From positions 11,925,223 to 11,989,222 of the forward strand of contig NC_041012.1 of the NCBI RefSeq assembly GCF_004193775.1: a stretch of DNA of 64,000 nucleotides, given 5' to 3'. A program made the position numbers and the translations under genes. This DNA comes from Glycine soja. Taxonomy: Eukaryota > Streptophyta > Magnoliopsida > Fabales > Fabaceae. Within the stretch, counting starts at the first letter, position 1, and every line of letters starts with the position of its first letter. The notes beneath the pieces were generated by a model that was not told the DNA's origin, ran no database searches, and saw nothing but the letters and a program-made list of their open reading frames with translations. Positions 1 to 11,103 of the stretch are shown here, in pieces.

Positions 1-1162
1 ATTTTTTTAGTTTAGATTGACGCAAATTATTTTGAGTAACTACGACCCCAAAGCCATACAGTATTTTGAGTGAGCGATTAATGTTATATTTGGAACCATG
101 TTTTGTTGCCATGTTGGCCTAAAAGCTAGGCATATTAGTTGCATCACTCATACGTCGATACACGTGTTTTTTCACACATTGAGATGCGGATCCAAATATA
201 TGATTATTCTATGCTGACCCAATTAGGATTAATTAGGATTCATTAACGATTGGTTTAGTAGTCCCCGCAAGAAGCATCTCCAAGGTTAATTGGGATATAA
301 ACTCAAGACCACTTAATTGAAGAACATAAGACACTGTCACCTGTGTCAATCGTTATTCATAGTTAAAATTAAGTTAACTAAACATTAAAATAAAATGTAT
401 ATATTTAAATATACATACTGTAATTATGAAATTTTAGGAATAACTAATTCATTGTATATGTACTTGTGGTGTTAATTGTTAAGCATGTACCAAAATAACT
501 TGTAGATATAATAATAAACTAGTATATATCAAATGCATCCATATAATTTATGTTTATTGATAATTAAATAAGATATGAGAAAATAAGTGATGTATCAATA
601 GTGTAAAAAAATTGTGATGGTGATGTGGTGTTCTTACCAATGTTCCGTTAATGCCACTTGAATGCACGGGAAATTATTTACGAGTACAAATTGGGTGGAG
701 GAACCTGTAAAAGCTTTGATACTTTAGTCAATTTAGGCTCAAAAGAATGAGTTTTGATGAGCATATATGAGATATCCCTTGATGTGTGCTTGTGTATGGA
801 AAAAAATGTGCATTGGTAGGGAGTAGCTCGTTCTTATTATTTAGGTATGATTTGAGTGACTTTTATAAGGATTGGCCTGATTGGAATATTGATTGAGGAA
901 ATCATGCAATTAGTCATTATAGTTGTTGATCATGTGTATTATTAATGCCTCGTTATAGTGCAGATTCTCTAGCTAGCATGATTTGAGGATTAACAAGTTT
1001 AATAATTATGATTAAGATGCTTGATGATGAAGCCGACTGATGTCCTTGGGACCGTGAGGGTACAGAATTCCACAAGTTATGCGAGTGTTATAAGTTGAAG
1101 AAACTTTTTTAAGTTGCTCGAGATCTTAGGGTCGAAAGGGTAAAAATGTATTATTTCATAAT
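1..1162. other. AT-rich DNA without a recognisable gene
   Basis: No open frame of useful length and no recognised domain in either direction. The stretch is AT-rich with short homopolymer runs. I see nothing here that supports a gene or a complete element. Confidence 0.6.
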
Positions 1163-1260
1163 ATTAATATAATATAATAAAAACTTCGTACCCCATTGCC
1201 CGGAGGCTCTTCGCTATGCGAAGGTATGGGGGAGGGATGTTGATTAATATAATATAATAA
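1163..1260. mobile_element. Short SINE-like insertion with 18-bp target duplication
   Basis: A 62-bp GC-richer segment (1181-1242) is flanked by a perfect 18-bp direct repeat, ATTAATATAATATAATAA, at 1163-1180 and 1243-1260. The insert holds a small hairpin (CTTCG, loop, CGAAG). A long, AT-rich target duplication around a short GC-rich insert is what a 5'-truncated SINE or other L1-mobilised RNA leaves. The duplication is read directly; the SINE identity is inferred from size and composition. Confidence 0.5.
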
Positions 1261-1746
1261 TCTAATATTATTTTAAATATGAAGGAGCATTAAATTTAAA
1301 TTTTAAACTGAGATGAAATCACACTAAAAAAGTAGATTTTATATAAAAACTAGTAAGGTACCTCCTGGTGTATTCACACAAATTATTTCTATTTTTACAC
1401 ATATTTAAAATACATTTGTTTATAAAATTAAATATTTTCATTAATAAGATAAAAATAATTAACTAATTAAGTTCTCCAACGAGAGGGCTCCGTTTGATAT
1501 TGGGAGCATAGTGCACAAATGCAGAGATTATCTTGGCAATGGTTGTTGTACAAAAAGGGGATTAAACGGGGTTGCTCTTTCTCTTCTTGGTATTCTCAAC
1601 CTTTAGAATGCCTATAGACAGTTTTAGTTGGATTTTATTATATTGTTGATTTCCTATACAGCGGGACTTGACTTTTTGTTAATATGGTCCCTTTTGCTAG
1701 GGTGACGTATAGTATCTTGCTTTATATCCTTTTTTTTTAAGTAATG

Positions 1747-3666
1747 TTTTTTTTTAGAAAAATGTAAATTATATTAAACCCAAAATGATACATCAATAAA
1801 CGGGACATACCCCGTAGTTAGAGAAAATCAAAAGTCTCCATAATACAATAAGGTCTATATCAAGATGTTAAAACAAATGCAACAGGTGCGTTTGTCTATA
1901 CATAAGAAACTTAATCTTGCTAATAACCTCTATTACAGAAAATTGATAATCTTCAAAAATCAGCTTGTTTCTAGACAGCCAGATGCCGTAGACTATAATT
2001 GTTATAGCCAGACAACGAAATTTCCCTTGAACACCTGATGTGGATTTGCCCCTAATTAAAGAGTCAATAATGAGCTGCAAAGAAGTGAAACGTCTGCGGA
2101 AAGGAGCCAAATCACGAATATGAGCCCAAACTTGGAGAGATTTTCTACAAGAAAAGAACAAATGAGCATTTGACTCAGCCTCATTTGAACATAAAAGGCA
2201 GAGAGAACCCTTCTTCAAAAAAACAGCTTTGTCAAGAGTAAGCAGCCGGTTCCTTTTAGCAAGCCATAGAATGAAAGATATCTTAGGGGGGATTGCTGGG
2301 TTCCATATAACAGAACACCAACTAACAGTAGGTTTGGCACCTCTAATGTATTCATAGACTTTGCCAACAAGCAATTGTTCATTGGTGATCCAAAGATTGA
2401 ATCTTCTTTTTACCTTCTTCCGTACTTAGCTCTTTGGAGATAATAAAGTCCCTTATTTGAATGATTCTCTTTATCAAAACTGAATTTGATGAAGAAGTAT
2501 TGTAATTCCACACATCACTCCCTCTGAAATAGTAATGGTGAACCCACCGAATCCATAGAGAATCTTTCTTACAATGAAAGTTCCACAGGATACGGGAAAG
2601 AAGCACAAGTTTTCAGTCCTTGAGATTAAAAAGGCCTAAACCTCCTTCTTTTTTCAGAGAACAAACTACTGACCAAGCAACCAATGGCTTGTTTTTGCCA
2701 ATATCCGCTTTGCCCCACAGAAAATTACAGCACGAAGCGTTGATCCGGTCCATAACAGATTGAGGCAAAGGAAAAATTCTCATCCAGAAATTCACAATTC
2801 CTTGAATAACTGCTCTGATAAACTCTAGCTTACCTGCATAAGATAAAGACTTCCTGCTCCATCCCTAAATCAAGCCACTAATCTTGGAAAGCAAGGGAGC
2901 ACAGTGGCATACATTTAATCTAGATGATAAATGGGGAACACTCAAGTATCTAAAAGGGAAGCCACCCAAGCTAAATCCAGTAAGCTGTTGAATATGAGAA
3001 AGCTCATGAGACCTAATACCGAATGAGTATATGGCAGATTTATCAGAGCTGATGGAAAGTCCTGAAACCTTACAAAAGTGCTTAAGCTTGACAAACATAG
3101 TTGACACATAAGGGATATCTCCTCTAGATAGAAGCATAATATCATCTGCAAAAGCCAAATGAGATAGTTGAATACCTGCACAGTTGGGATGAAATTTAAA
3201 ATTGGCATCATCCTTGAGGCTGCTCATATCTCTGGAAAAGTACTCCAAACAAAGTACAAACAGATCAGGGGAGAGAGGATCCCCTTGTCTAAGACCTCGC
3301 TGCCCTTTGAAGTGGCCATAAATGGATCCATTGACTGTCACACTAAAGAAAGTGAAAGAAACACATTCCATGATCCAAGTACAGAACTGGGCGGGGAAGC
3401 CAATGGACTTAAGCATCCAATCCAAGAATTCCCAGGAAATGGAATCATAAGCTTTATGCAAGTCAATTTTCAGGAGGCATCTCAGAGAGGATCTTTTCTG
3501 TGCATATTTGCGCAAAATCTCTTGAACTAGGAAGATGTTGTCCATCATCTTTCTGTTCTTAATGAAGACAGTTTGAGTTTCTCCAATAATAGTCTCAAGC
3601 ACATGGACTATACGATTGGCCAGAATTTTAAACACAATCTTGTATAACAAATTACAGCATAAGTAA
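1747..3666 (-). mobile_element. 5'-truncated LINE (LINE-1)
   Basis: Minus-strand non-LTR retrotransposon. Its 3' end is marked by a T-run at about 1747-1756 (the poly-A tail read on the plus strand). Its 5' end stops at about 3660 inside the reverse transcriptase. A short direct repeat, AAGTAA, lies at both ends (1739-1744 and 3661-3666), consistent with a target site duplication. The endonuclease and ORF1 are absent, the usual result of incomplete reverse transcription. Confidence 0.85.
1868..3660 (-). pseudogene. LINE reverse transcriptase and zf-RVT region, broken
   Basis: Reading the minus strand from 3660: the RT finger segment with LANRI, the palm motif DLHKAYDSISW, GLRQGDPLSP, and the catalytic FADD box (3125-3160 region), then the thumb. 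After frameshifts near 2860 and 2610 come the post-RT segment with FLWGK and GGLGL (2613-2795), a segment with KDSLW and RWV (2379-2606), and a zf-RVT zinc-binding region (1868-2374) with the C-x2-C spacing CLLCS and a downstream H and C. This is the C-terminal half of a plant L1-type ORF2. Three frame changes and the missing N-terminus make it non-functional. Confidence 0.85.
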
Positions 3667-3981
3667 CCCTTATGTTTATCTAATATATACTAGTTTTTGA
3701 TATTGAGAGCATAGTGGGACAAATATAGAGATTATCTTGGCAATGGTTGTTGTACAAAAAGAGGATTAAGCGGAGTTTCTCTTTCTATTCTTGGTGTTCT
3801 CAACCTTTAGAATTCTTATGGACAGTTTTAGTTGGATTTTGTTACATTGTTGATTTCCCTATACAGCGGGACTTTCCTTTTTGTTAACATGGTCCCTTTT
3901 GCTTGGGTGGCGTATAGTATCTTACTTCATATCCTATCTTTTTTTATGTAAACCTTCTGTTTATCTAATATATACTAGTTT

Positions 3982-4451
3982 TTGACTCGTTCAACCATGC
4001 ACTACACTAGGTTATCACTCACCAATTTAAGTTTTTTTTTTGGTTTTGTATTGTATGTAATATAATATGTTATACTTTTTTATCTTTGTACATTCATAAA
4101 AAAAATATAATTTTACCATAATAATTTATATATTAATGTAACATCAGGTAAAATGTTTATCTCTGTAAATTAAGTAAATTGTTTTTACTTATTTTTATAA
4201 ATAAAAAAGTTCATTCCTATGTGATATATTTTATATATAATTTTTATTTTAATATATTGACATATACATATTAATGTATAGAAAAAAATTAAAATTTGTC
4301 CAGATAAAAAATCACAAATAATTTATTTAATTGAGAACATAATAAGAAAAAGAAAAAATAATACTTATGTGTTTAAAAAGTTACTTTCAGACACTAATTT
4401 TACGTGGAGAAAATAATAGTGATTATATTAATATTTGACTTTTTTATTCAA
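3982..4451. other. AT-rich DNA without a recognisable gene
   Basis: No coding signal. Runs of A and T and short AT repeats only. Confidence 0.6.
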
Positions 4452-4726
4452 GGTTTAATTACTCATCTAATCTTTATAGTTTTTAAATTTATTTATTTTA
4501 GTCTCTATAGTTAATAAGTGAATTTTTTAGTACTTGAAGTTTAATAAGTGAATTTTTTAGTTCATGATATTTACATTTTAATTCCCAAAAAGTTTCTGTT
4601 AATTTTTTTTACCTTTGTTAGTTAAAGAATTTTAATGGAATGAACTTTAATTTAGGAATTAAAAGATAAATTTCAGGGACTAAAAATTCACTTATTAATC
4701 ACAGAGATTAAATGAGTGATTAAATC
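4452..4726. mobile_element. MITE with 9-bp target duplication (Mutator type)
   Basis: A 275-bp element with inverted ends: GGTTTAATTACTCATCTAAT on the left and, read inward from the right, GATTTAATCACTCATTTAAT. It is flanked by a perfect 9-bp repeat TTTATTCAA (4443-4451 and 4727-4735). Nine-bp duplications are characteristic of Mutator-like elements. There is no coding capacity, so any movement would need a transposase supplied elsewhere. Confidence 0.8.
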
Positions 4727-5019
4727 TTTATTCAATTAAATATATATTAATTATGTAAAATAAATATTAACTTTGATCAGCAAAAATTATTTAATTAAAA
4801 CATTTATCCTTGGGAATTCATTGTAATTTTCTTAATTATTTTTATAAAAAATTTGATCACCGTGTGTTATATTTTATATATTTTATGTGATAAGTTAAGT
4901 TTAAATCTCTCCATATTTTCATGAAAACGAATGACCTATTTGTTATATTTTTTTTATATGTTCTATTATCACAAAATAAAACAATCAATAAATTATTTAA
5001 ATCAGGAAAGAGATAACCG

Positions 5020-5021
<2 letters not shown>

Positions 5022-5071
<50 letters not shown>
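5022..5071. repeat. (TA)n microsatellite
   Basis: About 25 uninterrupted TA units. The flanks (4736-5021 and 5072-5364) are AT-rich with no gene visible. Confidence 0.95.
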
Positions 5072-5073
<2 letters not shown>

Positions 5074-5416
5074 CAATTATTAAAATAAAAAACATAATTT
5101 AACTATAACAATTTAAATAGTAATTTTACTTCAAATAAATTGTTCATCGTAGTTATCTAAACAAAAAATTTCTTCTTACTTTTATAAATAAAAAAATCAT
5201 CTTTATGCAATATATTTTATGATAATTTTTAATTTAATATATTGACGTATACATATCATATCATGTACAAAAGAAAATTAAAAATAATCTTCGATAGAGG
5301 TACACGGTCTAAAACCACCCTATTTGCCAATAAGTGAGCAACGTGATCAAATTGGCACAACACTATGTCTTTGTCATGTCATACACAGAGAATGTATGTA
5401 GATGCTAATGTCATAC

Positions 5417-6110
5417 CCAAGAAGATCGTTTCTTCTTCTTTCTACCACTGCTATCAGAGTCATCGCTCTCCCTGTCTTCTCTCTCATCTGAATCGCTATA
5501 TCTTCTCTTCTTCCTGCTCCTGTTACTTCTTTTTCTTCTATTCCTCCTACTCTTTCTTCGTCTACGTTCCATGTGTAGAGAAATTAGCACATGACACCGG
5601 CTCCATGTGTAGAGAAGCAGAGAATTTGCAGTCCTTAAACTGTGATCATGAAAGAAAGTATGAAATTGAGGCAATAATGGTGAGAGGATATAGAGGAAAT
5701 GAGAAGTCTTATCCCAAACAGAAACGGGGAAAATAACATACGGGAGGTATGTTATTGCCGTTTTGACCTTCAAGACGACGATGATGGTGGTGCCTTCGTT
5801 CTCCTTGTTGTTGTCGTTTCTGCCGCCATTCTTTTTCTTCTGCAACATCATCAACACAAAATCAAAGCAGTGAGTGAGTGAGTGAGTGAGTGAGAGAGAG
5901 AGAGAGTTACCGTGCCTCTACATCATAACAGAACTAAGCGGAGCCTCTACTTCTTATCCTTCATGGGATTGGGGCCTAGGGTTTCTGCCCAATGAGAGAG
6001 ACGATGCCGCAAGTGAGAGAGAGATGATGCACTTCGACGGAGGGCTTCACACGCGACAGAACTCTTCACCGAGGGAAGGCAAACTTGTTGATGGAGGGCG
6101 GCCGTGAAAG
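5417..6110 (-). pseudogene. Fragment of a spliced Arg/Ser-rich gene
   Basis: Three exon-like blocks on the minus strand. (1) About 5925-6110: a leader with AAACCCTAG ahead of an ATG at about 5962 encoding MKDKK then a stop. (2) 5742-5839: preceded by TTGCAG and followed by GTATGT, reading EEKEWRQKRQQQ then a His/Arg-rich stretch. (3) 5417 to about 5571: a basic, acidic and serine-rich block with SDSDE-type and KKKKR runs, followed by GTATGA. Consensus splice sites and a CT-rich intron of about 80 nt suggest a piece of genomic DNA rather than a cDNA copy. RS-like tails occur in nuclear splicing proteins; I cannot name the family. The early stop and unclear acceptor before block 3 argue that it is dead or captured. 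Confidence 0.4.
5876..5904. repeat. GTGA / GA microsatellite
   Basis: About six GTGA units followed by GA units, inside the first intron-like segment of the Arg/Ser-rich gene fragment. Confidence 0.85.
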
Positions 6111-6234
6111 TTCGAGAGATTGAGCTTGTTGCGTAGAAGCTCAAGAGTTCGAGAGATTTTTGCTGGCTGCGCGCGTGGACTCATACATTGGGCTTTTAAA
6201 CTCAACTGAGATAAGGATAAAATCCATCCTAATT

Positions 6235-6394
6235 TTTATGATCAACACACATTCTAAGAGATTTTCAATAACTATCTTAAAATATGCATCATAAAAGATT
6301 TTTTTCGGTGAAATAATTACAAAAATGTTACCGCCTTATTCTTATTTTCTAAGGTAGTTAATGTATGTCGTAAAAACACAAATTCCTAGTAGTG
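6235..6394 (-). mobile_element. CACTA-type transposon end
   Basis: The plus strand ends in CCTAGTAGTG at 6394, so reading inward the terminus is CACTACTAGG, the CACTA-superfamily signature. The next 150 bp carry repeated motifs of the form TTTTAAGATAGTTATTG and CTCTTAGAATGTG, like the subterminal repeats of plant CACTA elements. I could not find the opposite terminus. The Arg/Ser-rich gene fragment lies directly inside this end, so it may be cargo of a non-autonomous CACTA element. That link is inference. Confidence 0.45.
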
Positions 6395-7012
6395 GTTGTG
6401 TAAAGGCTTAATGGATTTCAATGCCTTAATTATGTAAAGAAACACACTTATGCCTTAATTCAAATGCCATACTACATCTTTATAATACCATGACATGTTA
6501 TGCTATTGTGCAAATTCAAGCACTGAAGCCACGTATAGGTCAATCCGCATCAAATCATGGTGTTAAAATAAATCATGTCCAACCATGTCATCATATGACT
6601 GAAGGATTATACCCAGTATTATTATGCTACAATTACATCATGGCTTCTGCCACTGCTATATGGGCTTGAAAAAAGTGTCAAAAAGCAATGAGACCCACGC
6701 AATTGAATTTATGAACACATGAACCTCCTGTGTAAGCTTAAATGAGACACAGGTACATTCGGGGATGTGGTATCTAGAATGGTAAAACCCATGCATCACT
6801 ACAAAATCACGAATTCAATCTGCTAATGAGATCGAGATGATTTGACGATGACAAATTTCAGAAGTCTGCACCGAAAATTGATTTTAATCAAGGTGTCGCC
6901 GACATATAGAGTCTCTTTCCCATGTTCTTATAAGTTATCTCTCATTGGACTGTAATATCACACAACATGCGCACATACATGCGAAAGATGGAAAAAACTT
7001 CGAGCACACTAA
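6395..7012. other. Non-coding DNA
   Basis: No recognised gene or repeat. Only short chance open frames. Confidence 0.5.
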
Positions 7013-7350
7013 ATTAGTTCTCCTATATTTTAATTTACTATCATAATCTTGTTTTTTTAAATTGGCTATTTGAGTCCTCATGACTAAATTAAACGTTGAC
7101 TATTAACCAAAAAAATGTTGACTGTCATGTGTCATTATCTAATTAATGACACGTGACAGTCAACGACCAATTACATAATGACATGTGATAATCAATGTTT
7201 TTTGTTAACAATCAATGTTCAAATTTAGTTATGGAGACTCAAATAGTCAATTTGAAAAAAAAAAGGAGAACTCTAATAATAAAATAAAATGTATGGAAAC
7301 CGATTTGGTGAGTTGGGATAAATAGGGAGACTATTTTTGTAATTAACCTT
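7013..7350. repeat. Inverted-repeat (MITE-like) segment
   Basis: Two half-elements face each other around about 7150. Left motifs AAATTGGCTATTTGAGTCC and GTTGACTGTCA are repeated in inverted form on the right (to about 7290), with TGTCATTAT near the centre. The right end closes with TTTTTGTAATTAACC, a common end of plant Mutator-type MITEs. I could not fix a target duplication. Confidence 0.5.
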
Positions 7351-7485
7351 TTTTATGGCACTTATCAAATCCAAACGCCAAAAGTACATGTATGATATAC
7401 CATAATTTTTAATAGTCAAAGAACATGTTGATGCATGCCACTATCATATTGTGTCAATAAAGGACCAAGTGCCGATCAAATTCTT

Positions 7486-8155
7486 GGACTAAACGAATCC
7501 ATATTGGATTAGGACTAACTTGCTAAGAAAATTAGATCTGAATAAATCAATCAACTAATAGGACTAAATAAACTTAGACTAGATCGAGATCGACTAATTG
7601 AGAATATTATATCTAAGTAGACCAATTAGCTACTAGGACTAAATAAACTTTGACTTGATCGAGTTTGACTAGTCGGGAATATTACATCTGAGTAGATCAA
7701 TCGGTTTCTTGGACTATATAAACTCATACTCGATTGACACCTACTAGTCAAGAATATTATGAGATCCATTGGCTCCTTGGACTAAGTCAACTCCAACTAG
7801 ATCGAGACCGACTAGTCAAGAATATGAGATTCAAGTAGACTCATCGACTTCTTAGACTAAGGCTAGATTGAGACCACCTAGATGAGAATATTAGATCCAA
7901 GTAAGCCAATCGGCTTCTTGGACTAAGCGAACTCTGACTAGATCGAGACCAACTAGCTGAAAATATTAGATTCAAGCAGACCAATCGATTTCTTGGACTA
8001 AACAAACTTCGTCTAGATCGAGACCGACTGGCTAAGAATGTTAAATCTGAGTAGAACAACTGGTCATCTGGACTAAATAAACCTTGACTAAATTGAGACT
8101 GACTAGCCGAGAATATTATAGTAGACTTATCAATTTCTTGGACTAAGCGTTCCCC
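7486..8155. repeat. Tandem array of a 75-bp repeat, about nine copies
   Basis: The anchor GGACTAA recurs at 7486, 7561, 7636, 7711, 7779, 7854, 7920, 7995, 8070 and 8140, so the period is 75 bp with a few shortened units of 66-70 bp. Each unit also carries GATCGAGA, CGACTAG, GAATATTA and a CAATCGGCTTCTT-like block. Copies are diverged, so the array is old. No protein frame persists through it. Confidence 0.85.
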
Positions 8156-8314
8156 AACTCAAAGATTGAAGGATGATGGCACTTGGAGTTTGAAGTGATC
8201 AAATAGACTAGGAAATCCAAGTTCTCTAGAGTCAAAACAACCATTGTGCAAGACCGAAGAAACTCCAAGATTATTCGACATAATAGACTCCCAGCTAAAC
8301 AAGTTGAGGAGTGA

Positions 8315-8424
8315 AATTACTTGATAGACCGAAGAGGGTCTAAGAACCCCTAGGCTTGATGTAATTGCAATTACTCGATAGACCGAAGAGGATCTATGAA
8401 CCCCTTGGCTCAACCAATCATTCC
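8315..8424. repeat. Two direct copies of a 54-bp unit
   Basis: AATTACTYGATAGACCGAAG starts at 8315 and again at 8369, each followed by GAGGRTCTA and AACCCCTWGGCT. It lies just downstream of the 75-bp array and may share its origin. Confidence 0.7.
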
Positions 8425-8779
8425 CTAATCAATTAAATTAGATAATTTTATATGGTACTTAGTTGATAAAAGCATGCATGCATATTTAGTCGAGGTACGA
8501 TTCAACATTTTGACCAGACCTACCTAGTTGCCAATTTGACCATTCATCTAACTTGATTTGACCTTTTGGCATTTTGGTTTGGCAAATCTAGCATTCTTGC
8601 TCAATTTCACAACAAGATGAGTATGGCCTTTACTCAACATCTAGGATTGACCCTAAGAGCATTTAAGGTTGACCTCTTAAACATCATAGCACGAGCTAAA
8701 TGACCAACACTCGACTCAAGGAACCCAAGGTAGGGTACTTCTACTTGTAACAGTTCTCTTGAGTCAAAGTTTTTTTTTT

Positions 8780-8812
8780 GGGGCGGGGGGGTGGGGGGGG
8801 GGGGGTGGGGGG
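8780..8812 (+). repeat. Guanine tract with G-quadruplex potential
   Basis: Thirty of 33 bases are G, in runs of at least four, broken by one C and two T, and preceded by about ten T. It meets the usual G-quadruplex pattern. The surrounding 8813-9415 shows no gene. Confidence 0.9.
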
Positions 8813-9415
8813 ATGTGTACTACTTAGTATCGACAAGAACCCTCGATAAGAAACTCGACCAATTAACGACTGGGACCTACTCAATGTCACTTGGTTCAAG
8901 GGACCCAAAGTCAAATACCACCCAACCTTTTGATATGTGAAATAGGGAAATGTGGCCTTCAAGTGGTCACTTTAAAAAAAAGTGTTATTATTTCATTAAT
9001 CAAAACAAAGATACCTTATTCGATGGGCCAAATGGATGATGACCCTCAAGTATCCTAAAAACATCTTGACAAGAAAAGACGTAACCATTACACTTTCCTT
9101 GAAAATGTATAACACCATTTAATACATTTGAACAAAGTAACAATTGACAAGATGTCACTTTGAATACTCCACCATTTAGACTTGACCCTGACTGAGTACT
9201 CTTATTTCCCTTTATAACTAAGCTAAATACTTGGCTAAAGAGGATATCCCCTCTCAGACTTGACTACAACTAAGACCAATGAGAACCACTCGTACTCGAC
9301 TGATTGATAACAATATCAAAGTAGAGGACTACAAATATTTTTTTTACAAAAGTTCCTACAACCAACTTTAGAGCTTGGGGGGCATATGTACCACTTGGAC
9401 TCGGCAAGCCTCTTT

Positions 9416-9600
9416 TAGGGATGACAATGGGTAGCATCCTATAGTACTCGTCCCCATACCCACCTTTTAAAAAAATACTCGTACGTAGTCCCATACTCAT
9501 GTAAGTTGCAACTTTAATCTTAATCCCCATACTCGATGGGTACGTATATACCCATGACTCGCACCCATGACCCACACTTATAAAGTTAATAAATCAATAA
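9416..9600 (+). mobile_element. hAT-like transposon end (left)
   Basis: Begins TAGGGATGACAATGGGTAG and continues with several CCCATAC / ACTCGTAC motifs, a subterminal pattern seen in plant hAT-type elements. A matching inverted end occurs at 13929. The 8 bp outside this end do not match those outside the other, so I cannot show that the two ends belong to one insertion. Confidence 0.4.
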
Positions 9601-10376
9601 AAAAATATTTATTATAAAAATTACTACAAGTAAATTGAAAAATTACTCTTAAGAAGCAATTAACTAATTCATGAAGACTAATATAATATAAGTGGTTTTA
9701 TTTTATTTCAAGACTACCCACGACATTAAATAGTTTAAGAGGTGATTATTTTTCAAAGTTATTTTTTTTAACCAATGAGTGTAGATTGTTTTGTTGATAA
9801 CTCCATAAGTGCACTCATTTTCATGGAGAAATGAGTGCATATCATTGATAGACCTCATAATTAATTAGGGTTAAAAAGAAAATTTAACAATAGAGTAGTC
9901 TTATGTTTCTTATAATTAAAACCAAGAAAACATTGCATTTTATTTCTTATATATAGGACAGAAAGTAGTATTAAAAACAAGCAAACATAACATTGATTTG
10001 TCAAAGCTTAAGTCATAAATAAACATTACAAATATAATCATCCAAATTACGATGATAAGTCATTAAATAGGTGCAAATCTACACTACTAACTGAAGCACC
10101 ACACAAAATATCATTCAGAATTTGAAGCCAATATTAAAATAACTTGTCAACAAATTCAAGAGTTTATAAATAAAAATAAATAGTAGTTCAATATTCTTAA
10201 ATAAAATATGAAACAAATTTAATATAAGGTATATTGAATTAGAATTCACTATTCTATGTTAAATTGTTATTGTTAGTCATAAAATTAGGAAAATATAATT
10301 TTTATATAGAAAAATATATGTGTAATATTAATTATTTAGTTAAGTAATATATTTTAATATATTAATATTTAATATG

Positions 10377-10426
<50 letters not shown>
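10377..10426. repeat. (TA)n microsatellite
   Basis: About 24 TA units. It is followed at 10430-10600 by a GC-richer stretch with GGGGCCCATGGGC and GAGCCCGTTTAAAA motifs; the second recurs near 13715, which suggests remains of a second nested element. From 9601 to 10376 I see only AT-rich DNA. Confidence 0.85.
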
Positions 10427-10427
<1 letters not shown>

Positions 10428-10982
10428 GCAGGTAGAGTTGAGCAAACAGGCTGGGGCCCATGGGCTATCCACAAAATCCACAGCCCGCATGGTATATGAA
10501 CCTCATTTTTTTGAGCCCGTTTAAAAATAGGCTTTTTAGCTCGCTTCACAAAATCCATGGGTTAAATGGGTTTTACCCACGGGCCCGTAGGTATTTTAAC
10601 ATTTACTAACAAAAAAAAATAATGTGTGGTTTAGCAAACATGGATTATTTTAGCAAAACTAAAACCCCTAAAACTAAAAATATATTCAAGACAGATTTCC
10701 TACCCTAATTCCCTATCTTTGTTTTTTCTTCACCATAGTCCGCAATAGCCTAAGCCTTGCTCTCCCCCACTCTGCCATGACCTCCACAGCTCCAGTGTGC
10801 AACCTTGCTCTCCATCACATTGTCACTCCTCGTGCTCGAAGTCTCTCTCTCTCACAGTCTCACTTCTTTGCAAAAAAACAACAAGTTCTAGCTTATAAGC
10901 TCTCCATTTTCAATTCCTTTTTAAACACTATAGATTATACTAAGAGTGTGTTTGGAAATTCTAAGAATTTCAAATGCTTCAA

Positions 10983-11103
10983 TTTAAATTTCTTCATTTT
11001 TAAAATTCTGCGTCTGGATAAAAAATTAAATTTCTTCATTTTCAAAATTTTGTGTTTGGATAAAGAAATTGAATTTCTTTATTTTCAAAATTTCTTATTT
11101 TGA
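10983..11103 (+). repeat. Three tandem copies of a ~43-bp unit
   Basis: AATTTCTTCATTTT(C)AAAATT..GGATAAA is repeated about three times head to tail with mild divergence, in the left part of the possible transposon. Confidence 0.7.

Larger units (their letters stand above)
1493..3981 (+). repeat. Tandem duplication of a ~286-bp unit, first copy split by a LINE
   Basis: Unit 1 runs 1493-1746 and resumes at 3667-3694; unit 2 runs 3695-3981. Both begin TTTGATATTG, share about 250 bp of diverged sequence ending in a T-rich run, and close with TTTATCTAATATATACTAG. The 1.9-kb LINE sits between the T-run and the closing motif of unit 1, so the duplication is older than the LINE. I do not recognise the unit itself. 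Confidence 0.65.

Noticed and set aside
7486..8155. CRISPR-like periodic repeat
   Set aside because: The 75-bp units are contiguous and diverged with no unique spacers, in a plant genome context.
8741..8962. Minus-strand frame with a poly-proline run
   Set aside because: The prolines come from the G tract; no other similarity.
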